Assembly (NCBI RefSeq): GCF_030848805.1
Contig: NC_092358.1
Coordinates: 14,362,433-14,426,432, forward strand
DNA: 64,000 nt
Source of the DNA: Temnothorax longispinosus
Lineage: Eukaryota; Arthropoda; Insecta; Hymenoptera; Formicidae
Direction: 5' to 3'
The notes below the pieces were generated by a model. The model saw nothing but the letters and a program-made list of their open reading frames with translations, searched no databases and was not told the origin of the DNA. Both the position numbers and the translations under genes were made by a program. Below are positions 33,570-45,619 of this stretch, one piece after another; position 1 is the stretch's first letter; the number at the start of each line of letters is the position of its first letter.

Positions 33570-35965
33570 ATTAGCGGCTTGACTGTCGCGTGCGTCTTTC
33601 TACACTAGATGCGATCAGATGCGATACACTATCATATCGCTTAATGATTTTACAATTTAGAAGTTAAAATCATTAATTAATTAAATTACAATTTCTTGTG
33701 TATATAAAATGTATTAACTTAAAAACAAAACCGAGAACTTGAGTCGCCAGTAAATAATTAACAATCAGCACAGGAGTGTGTTCGACCAAACTGGTAATTT
33801 TATTATTCAAAAGACGCTACGTTTCGACCGCAAAATTAGGTCCTTTTCAAGCGTGTATAACTCACAAATATTATTTAGTTAGACATAGTTGCCAAAATAC
33901 GCCGAATCTAAAAACTAAACATTAGATTTTGTAGAACGCGACAAGCAGAATAAGTCCAGAAACATTATATAAATAAAAATAACTTACATATTGGAGTGTT
34001 AATTACAAGACATAAAACACAGTTTAACTATATTTCCGTTGTCCGTATTATATCAGAGAGACGAATCCCTGTCGTGCGACGGTAAAATTGCGACTGACAA
34101 GAAAGGACAGAACAATAAACATTGGCTTCGAATTTTTCTGAAGTAAAGAGAGGGAAGTAGACGAGAAGGGGATATTACGTTTCCTTTATGATATGTTTAT
34201 AGAGAGCATTGAGACTTTCCGTGTCATTTTGCATATTAATAGTGTTGTCCGAATTTTTAATAAAAAACATCTCGGCTAATTCCCTCTTTCTAATCAGTTT
34301 TTCTTTGTGCATTATCTCTGGATTCCCCCAATCAAAGTCATGTCCACGGGATATTCGATGTTCACTAACTACAGAGTATTTACCAGCTGGTTTTCTGATA
34401 TCCTTCTCAACATCTCATTATTTTTCAGATATGTGGACAATATTTTCGCGGTCGTCCCGAGAAAACATGTGGACCTGATACTTACAGTTTTTAATGATTA
34501 TCATCCTAGACTCAAAACATACGAAATTGAAAATAACGGGTCTCTTAACTTCCTCGACACAACTGTCATTAGAAATGGCAATACTCTGCTAACGAATTGG
34601 TATCGAAAACAAACGTTCTCGGGAAGATGTACAAACTTTTATTCAAACCAACCTTTAAAATACAAGTTGAATACCATCACAAGTTTAGTTGATCGTGCGA
34701 TACTACTTTCTGATAAAAGATTCCATAGCAATAATATCAAAACAGTCAAAGACATCTTAAATAACAACAATTTTCCAAAACAAATTATTAATAAACACAT
34801 TTTAAATAGGTTACACCTCTTAAAAACACGTGATACCTTACATAACATCTCCACGGACAATAAAACAGAATTTGATTTAAAGAGGTGCATGCTGTTACCA
34901 TACATAAAGGATTTAAGCGAAAATATTAATCACACGCTGAGAAAGTGCCATATTACGTCTCTGTTCACAATTCCTAAAAAATTAGATTGCCTGATTAAAC
35001 GCGGTAAAGATAAAATTAATGATCTGAAACAAACGGAAATCGTATACAAGATCAAGTGTAAAGATTGTAATGCTATATATATAGGGCAGACAAAAAGGCA
35101 TCTTTGCACGCGTCTGAAAGAACACCAGAAGGATATCAAAAAACCAGCTGGCAAATACTCTGTAGTTAATGAACATCGAATATCCCGTGGACATGACTTT
35201 GCTTGGGGGAATCCAGAGATAATGCACAAAGAAAAACTGATTAGAAAGAGGGAATTAGCCGAGATGTTTTTTATTAAAAATTTGGACAACACTATTAATA
35301 TGCAAAATGACACGGAGAGTCTCAATGCTCTCTATAAACATATATCATAAAGGAAACGTAATATCCCCTTCTCGTTTACTTCCCTCTCTTTACTTCAGAA
35401 AAATTCGAAGCCAATGTTTATTGTTCTGTCCTTTCTTGTCAGTCGCAATTTTACCATCGCACGACAGGGATTCGTCTCTCTGATATAATACGGACAACGG
35501 AAATATAGTTAAACTGTCTTTTATGTCTTGTAATTAACACTCCAATATGTAAGTTATTTTTATTTATATAATGTTTCTGGACTTATTCTGCTTGTCGCGT
35601 TCTACAAAATCTGATGTTTAGTTTTTAGATTCGGCGTATTTTGGCAACTGTCTAACTAAATAATATTTGTGAGTTATACACGCTTGAAAAGGACCTAATT
35701 TTGCGGTCGAAACGTAGCGTCTTTTGAATAATAAAATTACCAGTTTGGTCGAACACAACTCCTGTGCTGATTGTTAATTATTTACTGGCGACTCAAGTTC
35801 TCGGTTTTGTTTTTAAGTTAATACTTTTTATATACACAAGAAATTGTAATTTAATTAATTAATGATTTTAACTTCTAAATTGTAAAATCATTAAGCGATA
35901 TGATAGTGTATCGCATCTGATCGCATCTAGTGTAGAAAGACGCACGCGACAGTCAAGCCGCTAAT
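33570..35965 (+). mobile_element. Penelope-like element in right arm, inverted terminal repeats
   Basis: Mirror image of 28429-30823, with the same inverted arms, stem-loop motifs and internal core. Its presence at the same place in both arms shows that it inserted once, before the palindrome formed or was homogenised. Confidence 0.85.
34307..35350 (+). pseudogene. Penelope-like RT C-terminus plus GIY-YIG endonuclease (right)
   Basis: This frame encodes the same 347 residues as the left arm copy, including YVDN, KCKDCNAIYIGQTKRHLCTR and the antisense-derived first 39 residues. That the two copies match at every residue implies a recent origin or ongoing gene conversion between the arms. Confidence 0.85.
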
Positions 35966-36375
35966 ATACGTATTTCGTCTGCGAGGCTGACGACGCGCCG
36001 GTTCAAGAGAGAAAGAGAAAGAGCATAGCATGTTTGCTCTCTCTAGCTGGCCGAGGCTGGCCGAGCGCTGAGCGCACATGTACACGGGGCGCTTGGCTTG
36101 TGTGCGTCAGCGTCACGTGACGCGATCCTATCCCCTCCACAGCCTATCCCCTCCACAGGCTATGTAGCAGAGACCTAAACCTGGGATCTCTGTATTACCA
36201 CGAGGTCGTAGATATAGCACGGAAGAGCACCACAAAATCGTGGACATTACCTACATATTTATAGACATTGGCCACGTAGTTCAATGTCCACATTTTGTGG
36301 ACATAGAGGCGCTTCAAAATAAAGTTACAGCGAAATCGCGCCCGTGGCCTCTCTCAGGCTTCTCTCTGCTATAAA

Positions 36376-36769
36376 TATTTCCTTTAGGATTAACTGGATT
36401 ACATAACAAAGAAAAGCATCAGTGAATTCAACTTTTATTTTGTCATCGATACAAGGAACGGACTGTACTATAATAATTATTGATTTGTTTCTTTTATGTG
36501 TTTTATACATTTATTGTATTTTTATTGTATGTTATATAATCTATGTAATAATTTGTTCACGAATACTGGGAAGGTTTTTCGGGCAGTTTCCCTTCTCCTA
36601 TGCAACAAATGTTGGTATTCTTTGTCTAGTTCTGCCCATTCGAGTCATTTAAAATTACTTAAATTTATTAAATGCAATCTCTCCCTCAATAAACGGATTC
36701 TTATGATTTGTTCCTTCCTCATCTAATTCTAGAGTTCAGGCTTGTGCGCGAGCTTGTGCAAACACTGAC
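36376..36769. other. AT-rich spacer, no gene
   Basis: Unique AT-rich sequence lies between the palindrome and the outer inverted repeat. Frames of 61-76 residues are low-complexity hydrophobic and unsupported. Confidence 0.4.
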
Positions 36770-37264
36770 TCTTATTTTATTTTTATGTAATTGTAATACG
36801 CGCGGCGCCTCACCCCCACCACGGCGAATCTTCGAGGGAGTACACGTAACGGAAGGGTCGAGGACCAAGGACCGAGAAGGAGTGGCGAAAGCGGAAACCA
36901 CTGGGATCCCGGGCGGCGAGAGCAACGCGGGAGGCGTGCGTCGCGTGAGGCAGCGATGGACAAGGCCACCAATAGCGGGGCCCCAGGCGCCTGGGGAAAA
37001 CCCGGCCTCAGCAACTTGCCTCCACGAAATACCGGCCCGCGGGGTGACTGATCACCGCCCCGAGGCCAAACCGGAGGCACATCGGCTAGAATGATGTCCA
37101 GTCCGCTGTCTAGGGACAAATCGAAGGAGTCGCTACGCCGCCGAGGGACCGTTTCGCGCCCCCAAAGGATCCCCTTACGACGATCCTGCGTTAAGATATC
37201 GCGCGAGCTTGCAATAATACTCCGTTCCTTTCTGGCGTCCGCGCTACCATTACTTTGGTTGTTT
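36770..37264 (-). repeat. Outer inverted repeat, right copy
   Basis: Inverted copy of 24963-25456. Beyond its left edge the sequence reads CACTGACTCTTATTTT, which shows the pre-foldback junction that is interrupted in the other copy. Confidence 0.8.
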
Positions 37265-37286
37265 ATTTTAATTGCTAGCATGTATT

Positions 37287-38330
37287 GTTAGGAAGTCCGC
37301 GAACGGACTTAACGCGGCAACCACCTCACCGCGCCGAGCGGTGCCGAAGGCGGCCGAAGACCGCCGAGCGCGATCGCGGCGTCGGGGCGCCGTAATCCCC
37401 GATCGTTCCGCCTCACCGGCCCGGCGCTCGCGATCGCCGTCGCTACCCCCACCACGACGCGACGTTGCCGCGACGCGTATATAAGCCCGGCATCGCTGGC
37501 ACAATTCGCGATTCCTGATCATCCGTCTCACCGATCACACCGATCCTGAGTTTCCACATTCAGCCAGTCCGACAAAAGGTAGAGCGCCTCCGGCATTCTC
37601 TGTCTTCACCGAGCGTGTCTTGGGAAACGACCAGCTTCCGCGATCATTTGCTTATCCAAAGCCCGTCCGCAAAGAGGGTAGAGCGCCTCCGGCATTCTCT
37701 GTCTTCGTCGAGCATGTTTCGACAAACGACCGGCTTCCTCCCCGAGGATATCCGAACGGGGGCAGAGCGCTTCTCTGCCTCCACCGAGCGCTTCTCGATC
37801 GGAGACCGCTCCACCCCTCGATGCTGGCAATCGGCCACCACCGAACGCTTCCCGGTGGCCGTACTCGCGCCGTTTCTCCTCGAGCTAGCCGCTTGTAGCC
37901 ACTGCCGAGCGTTTCTCGGTGGTCGATCTCGCGCTAAGCTCGATCCCGCCGCCCACCGCGCCGAATTACCGCAGCCTTGCCCGCGCTTCGCGATCCACGC
38001 CGCGCGCCATTTTTCCGCGCTCCGATCCGCACCGCCCGGGAAAACCGGCTCCATTCGTACCGGTGCTCATTGTAACGCGATACGGCCCACGAGACCGCCG
38101 AAAGTCCCGGCTCCGCCCCGTACATACCGCGAGTTACCGCGCGCCGCCCGCGACACATCACTCATTGTATGATCGTTCCCTATTAAATAAACGTTGTTAT
38201 TTGGTTAAACCGGACGAATACGCTTCATTTTGTCGGCACCCACCTTGCCTCTGTCCCTCCGCGCCTCCGTCGAACCTCGACCCGCCGCGAGCTAGATCCG
38301 TGCTTCGACGACAGGTTGTTTTAAAGCGTT
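37287..38330 (+). promoter_or_regulatory. GC-rich LTR-like segment with TATA box and poly-A signal
   Basis: It starts TGTTAGGAAGTCCGCG. GTATATAAG at 37477-37485 is followed about 30 bases later by initiator-like TCA sequences. A 98-bp direct repeat (GGTAGAGCGCCTCCGGCATTCTCTG) begins at 37579 and 37677. AATAAA lies at 38186-38191, followed by a TGT-rich stretch. The order TATA, transcribed repeat, poly-A signal is that of an LTR in plus orientation, possibly a solo LTR. No matching second LTR or target duplication was found. Confidence 0.45.
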
Positions 38331-38331
38331 A

Positions 38332-38415
38332 GGTTGTGACCGGAACAACGATTGAAAAGATGAAAAATAATTTTTAGCCACTTACTACTTGGGCCGAATT
38401 ATACGGTCGCCACTG
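38332..38415 (-). repeat. Family L copy d leader
   Basis: GGTTGTGACC at 38332-38341 and minus-strand TGGCGACCG at 38404-38412, preceded on that strand by ACA. Further along, 39366-39500 shows plus-strand splice-like signals (CCAGGTAAGTATG, CTTTTAGGTATCC, then a doubled CGGTAAGTATAATAAAATCGGTAAGTA) like those of copies a-c. Read on the minus strand, sequence above 38412 would be an LTR and below it a leader. Confidence 0.4.
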
Positions 38416-40675
38416 TATTTTAAGGCTCAAATACAGAAACCTCTCGTTCTCGCGTAGTCCCTCGCTTCTTTCCAGCTCAATGGCCGCCGTGTTCTACGCC
38501 GCAGACGTGTTCAAGGTCGTCGACCACGCCCTTCTCTCGCGACGCGTAATCTCCGTACGTTTGGATAGGAATTTCACTGGGATCGCGATTGAATTCACTT
38601 TTTTTTATAATAAACAAATAACAATTTATTATTCTCCTCACTACAGCAATCTCCGTGTAGGAACGGACGCGTTCGCTCGATTGCGTGTATTTATACGTCG
38701 AGTGTTATCGAACCGCCGTCTCGCTTTCTCAGATGCACAATGCGCCAAAGGAAATTAATATCCCGTATCACGCAATTGCTTTCAACTATCTATCTTAACG
38801 GTGACTCATGCTATCAGCACAAGCAATCAACGGAATAAGTCGGCCGGACTCGTATTTTAACGCGTGACTTTCGACGTTACGTAATCTTGCAACGGACTTC
38901 TCGCGATGATATCACACGCGCTTATCGTAGGCGGTAAACGGGATAAGCAAGCCGAAGTCGAATTTGTTATGCGCAACAGTATACGTGTTGACGCTTCGAT
39001 ATCTCACGGCGAACTGTCCGGGAGGAACGGGTCTGGTTCTCCCACCTAAACGCGACGCATGCGCCGACGTGCGCAAACGGGCGCGAAGTCACTCTATTGG
39101 CCGGTCGTGCCACGAGTGTAAATGGAACGACTCTTTGTGTACTAAAAGTGCACTGGCTCATATGCCGAGTCGTTCGCGTTGATTCGGCATTTACACTTTT
39201 TGTGAGATGCCGCTCTCCAAGGTGCAAAGACGCGAATTGGCTATCGCCCGCGCGTGAACCAATCGCGCCGCTGCACCGCGAATTTCGCGTAAGCGGACAC
39301 AGAGTCACTAGGCTTGCACCGAGTGACTCTCCACGTATGAAAGTCACATTGACAAATCCCCAGAAAACCAGGTAAGTATGCGTATAACGCAATCGTAATT
39401 AATCTTTCTCTTTTTCTTTTAGGTATCCCGGATCGTTCAAGGAATCGTCTCATTTTGTCACCGGCGGTGATCAACGGTAAGTATAATAAAATCGGTAAGT
39501 ATAATAAAAGCGACTTAATCTATCGCACGCATGTATGAATAATGATTAATCTTAATAATGACAGGGAAAGTTGGAAAAGTTATCAAATTAACGAATATAA
39601 TATCAAAATGGCTCAATTCCATGTCAAAGTGTAAAAGTTACGTAAAAGTGTAGCAAAGTGTAAATCAAAATAAGCATAATTGCAATAAAATGTAATAAAA
39701 CATATATGTACGCCTGGAATGACTCCATTTAGCCTTAGTTTGAATATCAAATCAAAATATTTAACGACAATTGTCGCGGTATTGAAGAATGAAGTAAAAA
39801 GTGTAATGAAAGTGTCGTTGGGTGTAGAGCCTACGCTGGCTCGTCTCGCACGCTCGCTCGCAACGCGCTGGTATGTTAAGTGTAACAAAGTGTAGCAAAG
39901 TGTAGCACCTCTATCGGTGGTGTTCTCATGTGAGTGTTTCTATCCTACGGGTGTAAAAAGTGTAAAAGTGTATTATAAAGGTGTAGGTGTGTCATTCCCC
40001 CTCGGGATCGTTTAAAATCATGATATATGTAGTGAATATAGTAAAAAGAACGAAAACTAAATACGGATCTGGAAAATTAATTATCAATGATAGAAATATG
40101 ATCGTGGAAACTATTAGGTATTCTGAAAACTTCATGCTTGTTTAACTTTACGGTAAATAATATGACTGTGTACCGGCTTTGTGCGAATACGCTAACAGTA
40201 ATATGCAAATTATCGCAATCGCGAATAAAATGAATATAAATGATAATACGACTATCCGGAACTTGTCCGGATCCATTACTGAATCTCAATCTCTTGCCCT
40301 CTGGCTTAAGCTTTTAAATGACAGGTGAATGACTGTATCGTCGTTGATTTGTGTGTAAGGGTATTTTATAAGTTTTTTATTTATTTCTATGTATCAACAG
40401 TTGTACTGTGTGTGTGTTATTAGTGTAATCGGTGTAATATAGTGTAATTATCTTATAATCTAATAGCGTACTTTTTTGGTACTTTGCGTCCTAACTCGGT
40501 AGGTTCTCATGCAATATTATAAAAAGTAAATCAAAATAAAGGTAAATAATCGAAAAGTTTCACAATGGTTGTATACCCGGCATAATTGGGTGTCTATGCT
40601 TTAATAAAAATTATCAAAAGAAAATAAAAATAAAATAATCAAAAAAGGGTTACTCTCTTTGAGTAAACGCACGGC
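38416..40675. other. LTR-like/spacer sequence, no gene
   Basis: 38416-39340 is GC-rich with an inverted AGTCACT...AGTGACT pair near 39302-39330. 39560-40600 is AT-rich, with many scattered AAAGTGTAR motifs (39625-39985). No frame is supported. It is a candidate 3' LTR of the minus-strand gypsy-type element, but its ends are not defined. Confidence 0.35.
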
Positions 40676-41041
40676 CTAAAGGTCCGTGTACTCCATACGC
40701 TGCGATTCGGCTGAGTCCGGCTGCTGTTCCTTCTGCACCTCAGTCCTCCTTGGTTGACCTTCGACACGTTCGAAATGACCAGCGGGCTGACTGCCCACCT
40801 CCAACAACCTGCTCACCTCCTCGTCAGCTCTTTGTGTCAGAAGCTCGGCTATCAACTGACTTCGTTGTCGGTCGGCTAGTTCGCTCTACCGCGCTCGGAA
40901 CTCATCGTAACCCGCTGAGTGGAGTACGCGGCGTCTATGCATCACGCTCCTAAGTTGGCGAGTCAGTTGCTTCGCCGATTGGCTATCTCGGGTTCCTTCG
41001 CTTATATTCCATCGGTATCTGATGGATCGATGGCGCGGCAT
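40676..41041 (-). pseudogene. Small charged ORF downstream of the gypsy-type ORF
   Basis: A minus frame of 122 codons begins MPRHRSIRYRWN and ends QRMEYTDL, with one in-frame TAG at 40886-40888. After that stop it encodes a heptad-like, probably coiled-coil stretch (SELADRQRSQLIAELLTQ). It follows the long charged frame on the same strand. Function unknown. Confidence 0.4.
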
Positions 41042-41226
41042 CTCCGTATCACGTATCCGCGGTCTATCAGCCGATTACTCTGCCCGTTAACTTTTCCGGT
41101 TCGTTCGCGTTACCCCGTTACCGTATCTTTAATCGGGGTTTTTGTACTTATCCTAATGTTAATGTGTTTACAGCTAAATTAATCACGCTCGCGTCTATTT
41201 ATGATGACAAAGTCATTGCGTTTTAT

Positions 41227-43952
41227 TTATTTCTTTATTTTCATGTTTGTCTTATCGGCCCGCTGGCCTCGCGCTTCATCCACGGCGCTGCTGCTTTCCA
41301 TCCCTCCTGTCATCCGGTCGGTCCGCGAAGCGCTTTGCCTCGCCCGCGTGTCATCACTCTCACCGCCGCCGTCGTTGCATCGCCGCACTTGGATGACCGG
41401 CACCCTCATGGGTACCGAGCGTATGGTCCACCCCTGCCGCTCACTCCTGATCATCTCCCTCACGGATGCCGTGAGTCCCGGCATGAGTAGCTCAACAGTT
41501 GGCTCGGTAACTGCTGCCCGGCTGTTGGTCGGTTGGTGCAGCTCAGCGCACGGCTGCATTCTCCCCGTCAAGTCGAGCGTCGAGCTTGCTTCGCTCGCTC
41601 GACTTACCTCTGTCTTCGCAGTCGTTCGCTGTTGCTGCTTAGGCAATGGGTTTTTCGATCTGCGCTTGATCGCGCGCGCTTGTCGCTCTTTTCTGTTTTC
41701 ATTCTCGAATAGGTGGCGATTGATCAGTCTCGCGGTTCGTGCCGCTTTTCGTTGGCTCGTCGCTTCGTACGTGACCCACGTGTTGGTTTCACGTTGGAAT
41801 CGTATGCTTGACCGGTCGTCATCTTCGGCGTCGTCGACCTCGTTGTCGTCCTCCTCGTCGCTGTCTTCGCTGTTGACGTCGCTGACCCACTCGCTACGCT
41901 CGTCTTTGTTTCGAATCATCGCAGTAAGTACCGTTGACGTTGCTATCGTCACCGTCTCCCTGTCCGCCGGGTCGGTTCGATTCGCCGTTTTTTCCTCACT
42001 TTGTCCGCTGGTTGTCGGGCTGTTAGTCAGCTGGCTTCTCGTTCGTTCTGTCCCCACGGTGGACGATGTCATTTCGTCGCTGGGAGTTTCTTTCTTCGAG
42101 CCGGCTGTGGTTGTGTCTGATTTTGGCTTACTTCGCTTCGCCATCATTTTTGCCGATTCCATCGTCGTTCGTGGCGTTTCCGCTGTGTGGTCCGCTCGTC
42201 GTTGCTGTCCCGTCGGTGGTTCGTCCGCCGTCGGTTGGCGCATTTGTTTTTGCGCTTTCCCGCTTCGTTCGTAGCCGTCGCCTGCTCGCACGTGTATGTC
42301 GAACTCATCGACATCCACGATGATACGGTGTGGCTTCGTTATTGGTCTTTTACGTCGGCTTTGGCTGATTGTGATCGTCGTTGCGGCTATAATACTGCCG
42401 TCGATCGGATCGTGCACTTGTATCTCTTTGGAACGCGTCCAGTCGCGTTGTTGCAATTCCTCGCAGTATCTGATCGCCCTGGCCAGTCGAAGGTTCGCCT
42501 CGTAATCTCGTTCCGCTTGTTCTTCGTCTTCCGGCGTCAGCGTTGGCAATCGCGCGGCGTATCCTTCCGCGAATGTCAGCGCTTGTCTATTTTGGCGGCG
42601 CTGTTCGAGAACTTTGTTCACTTCCTCGATCGCGCGCGTCACCTCGTCCCGTCGCATCCGCTCGTCATCGTCGAACGGCCGCTCGTTTGGTCCCTTATCG
42701 CCGTTGTCCTCGGCTTCGTTGCCGTCGTCGCGGTATCGCTTCATGGCTCTGCTCTGACTCACCGTGTCGTTTTCGACGCTGCTCGATTCGTCCTTTCGCG
42801 CTACATTTCTCGTCTGTTCCGCGCACTCGCGTGTTTTGTTTTCGGCACTTTTCGCTTCGCGTAGGTTATTATCTTTCGACGAGGTCGCATTTTGTTTATC
42901 AATCTGGAGTGTTATTTTGTATCGGTCCGGTGCTACGCGCTCTGCCGTCGCGGTTTTCTCGATTTCGGTGACCATCGGTCGCGACTCGGTTTTGGGAGTT
43001 TCGATCGCGTCATCGCATTTCGCCCGTTTGCGTGTTCGCTCAATCGCGTTTGCGTCGGTCTCGACGGGTTTGTCGGCCGTGTTTATCGTCTCGCGCGCCT
43101 CGATGTCACCTTGACGCGTTTCCGTTTTCGCGGTTTCGAAATTCGCGTTGTCGATTTCTTTGTCCGCTTCGCCGCACGACACTCTTTTTTGCCCTCTCGT
43201 TTGCGCGAATCGTTCGTTTTGTCTTTTTATTATGTACGCACCGTCTCCGCCGCCACTGATGATGATGCTGTCTCCGCCCCTTATATATTCGGCCTCCACG
43301 ATGTCGTCTTCTTCAGCTGCTTCCGTCTCCTTCGATTTTATCGTTGTCGGTCGTTGTTGCTGTATTTCCGTCACGGGTTTGAGCTCCCGTTCAAATTCGT
43401 GGTAGTCCATGGTAGATTGATCCTCGCTGTCGTTCCAATCCATTAACATCGCGTTGATTCGCCCTCTCCTGGGTGGCGCGTCCTCCCCCGTTTCTAATAT
43501 TTCTATCGGCTCTTTCTCGTCGGAGATTTCAATCGGTCTACTCCGGTCGTCGCCGGCGCGTGCGTACAGGTGGTCCATCGTTGGCCAACTGTCGATTTCG
43601 TCGTCCGTTATTTCCGACTCGCGTTCACGTTCTCCTTTCCTTCGGTTCGTGTGGTTCGTTCCGATTGGCTGTTTGGCCCACACTCGTTCGTGTCTTCGTT
43701 CGTCCTCACTGTCGGATCGCATCCATCGGTCTATGATGGCTCGCCATCTACTTTCGCTGTATTCATCCGATTCCGCTTGCGGTTGATCCTCGTTACCGCA
43801 GTCACCGCTCAGTTCGACTATCCCGTCATAGTCATCGCCGCCTGTCTCTTCGTCGTTGCCGATGTCGCTGCTCAGCTCTATTGTCTTTTGGTGGCGGTGT
43901 TCGGTCACTTCCTCATTGTCTCGCTCATCTTCGGCGTCAATTTCTCTCACTC
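41227..43952 (-). pseudogene. Charged C-terminal extension of a gypsy-type pol frame
   Basis: This open frame of about 908 codons is dominated by Glu, Asp, Arg, Lys, Ser and Thr, with no recognised domain; GYAARLPTLTPEDEEQAERD is one of few structured-looking parts. It has no ATG at its start. Removing Harbinger H1 with one copy of its TGA target duplication joins it exactly in frame to the integrase frame ending at 63269. It is therefore the 3' portion of one ORF of more than 1,150 codons, not a separate gene. Plus-strand open frames over the same DNA are shadows. Confidence 0.6.
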
Positions 43953-44171
43953 TGAAGCTGAAATTTCATGCGAGCGAAGAAAAGCCAGCGTTTATCCCCA
44001 CTCCACCTCACTGTAAAGCCAGCGTAGAACAGCTAACGCTATCGCCCCTATCATTTTCATGGAGCGAAGAAAAGCTGGCGTATTACCCCCACTCCACGCA
44101 ATGCAAAGTAGCATTTAAACGCTGAGCTAACGCTACTTAACCGACAAGAAGAAGAACTGTGTATAATAAAA

Positions 44172-45619
44172 ATGGAGTACTCCAATTATTATAGACAGTA
44201 CATCGCGTACGTTGAATATTATAGACGTACAGTGGCAGCTGCAGTTGCAGCAGAGGTTGTAAGGACACGACGCATAGCCGCTACAGCTGCAGCTATATAT
44301 TTAATGAAAAAGAAAAGAAAATACGCGAAGAAAAGGTTTTGGGTAGCACCCATTTTTGAAAATCGTGATGTACATAGTTTTTTCTTTGCATCGGTCCCGA
44401 AGTTAATATTGGAGGACATACGTTTCCACAATTATTTTCGGATGACCGCAACTCAGTTGGAAGAATTGTTGGGCATGGTTGGACCAAGATTGCAAAAGCA
44501 GGACGTCATTCGACAAAGTATCTCACCAGCTGAACGGTTAGCATTAACATTGAGGTTTGTTTTGCTTGATCCAATTTAATTTTTAATTTAGTGTTTTTTG
44601 TAGTGTATAAACGTAACAACGTTATACATTTTTTCTTAATGCGTGAATATTGGTATATTATATATTAAATATTATAGATATCTTGCTTCCGGGGACTCCA
44701 TGATATCGATGTCCTACCAATATCTCGTGGGAGTGACAACAGCGGGTAATATCATCCATGAAACCTGCAAAGCAATATGGGATGTTTTATGCCCTTTAGT
44801 TCTTTCGGGTCGACTGGAAGAAGGAAACTGGGTGGATATCGCCAATGATTTTAACGAAAGATGGAATTTCGTTCATTGCATTGGAGCCATTGATGGCAAG
44901 CACGTCACCATTCAAGTACGTAAAATCATTGTTGGTATACGATATAATTTAATAAGAAGTACAATTTGAAATAACAATTCTTACTTTTAGTGTCCCAAAA
45001 ATGCTGGATCAGCGTTTTATAATTATAAACACAGTCACAGCATAGTTCTCATGGCTATCTGCGATGCAAATTATATAATACGTTTTGTGGATATCGGGGC
45101 ATACGGACGACGAAGTGATGGTGGCGTCTTCAAAGAAAGTGCTATGGGGAAAGCGTTCGAAGAAGGTAGAATGAATATTCCACAACCAGCAGCGCTTGGA
45201 GAAGGAGGACCAATTTTGACATACTGTCTTGTGGGAGATGAAGTCTTTCCTTTGAAGCCATACTTGCTTCGTCCGTATCCAGGTAGAGGACTGACACCAG
45301 AGCAAGAAATGTACAATTACCGTCTGAGTCGTGCGAGACGAATAATAGAAAACGTATTTGGTATACTCGCCAGTCAATAGAGAGTATACAGAAAACCAAT
45401 TATCGCCAGTCCTGATAACGCAAAGTTAATGGTTCAAGCAACTGTTTGTTTGCATAATTGGTTTCGCCGGCAGGACATTGATGAGAACGCATATGTGCCT
45501 CCGGGTTTGATCGATGTCGATGATCCGCACTGTCCAAATGGCTTCAGACCAGGGTCTTGGCGTGTCATCATGGAAGATGGATGCGCATTCAGAGACATCT
45601 CAAACTGTGGATCGAACAT
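44172..45619 (+). pseudogene. H1 PIF/Harbinger DDE transposase (5' and middle exons)
   Basis: Three exons: 44172-44554, 44678-44915 and 44991 onward, with GT-AG introns. Catalytic motifs are GAIDGKHV (first Asp), DIGAYGRRSDGGVF (second Asp) and RLSRARRIIENVFGIL (Glu). An N-terminal Ala/Arg-rich helix precedes the HTH-like region (MTATQLEELLGMVGPRL). A TAG at 45378-45380 replaces the Trp codon expected after the Glu motif (ILASQ then RVYRKPI). H2 then interrupts the frame at 45619; the last residues are at 59985-60081. The Trp expectation comes from the family; the stop is seen directly. Confidence 0.9.

Larger units (their letters stand above)
28026..36368. mobile_element. Giant 8.34-kb palindromic element
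   Basis: Left arm 28026-32158 and right arm 32235-36368 are near-perfect inverted copies with only a 76-base spacer (32159-32234). The ends are CAGAGAGAAGCCTGAGAGAGGCC and its complement. CTATAAA flanks both sides (28019-28025 and 36369-36375), a 7-bp target duplication showing that the palindrome inserted as a unit. Each arm holds an outer terminus (about 400 bp), a Penelope-like block, and inner sequence with two exon-like pieces of an unidentified protein. Both ends are the same terminus, as in a head-to-head fused transposon. Confidence 0.9.

Noticed and set aside
28026..36368. Palindrome as a simple assembly fold-back artefact
   Set aside because: The arms differ at a few bases, there is a unique 76-base spacer, and a 7-bp target duplication flanks the whole unit. 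It still deserves a long-read check.
41201..43446. Long plus-strand frames (357, 225 and 184 residues)
   Set aside because: Shadows of the minus-strand charged frame, which joins in frame to the integrase; the plus frames are Ser/Arg/Leu-rich complements.
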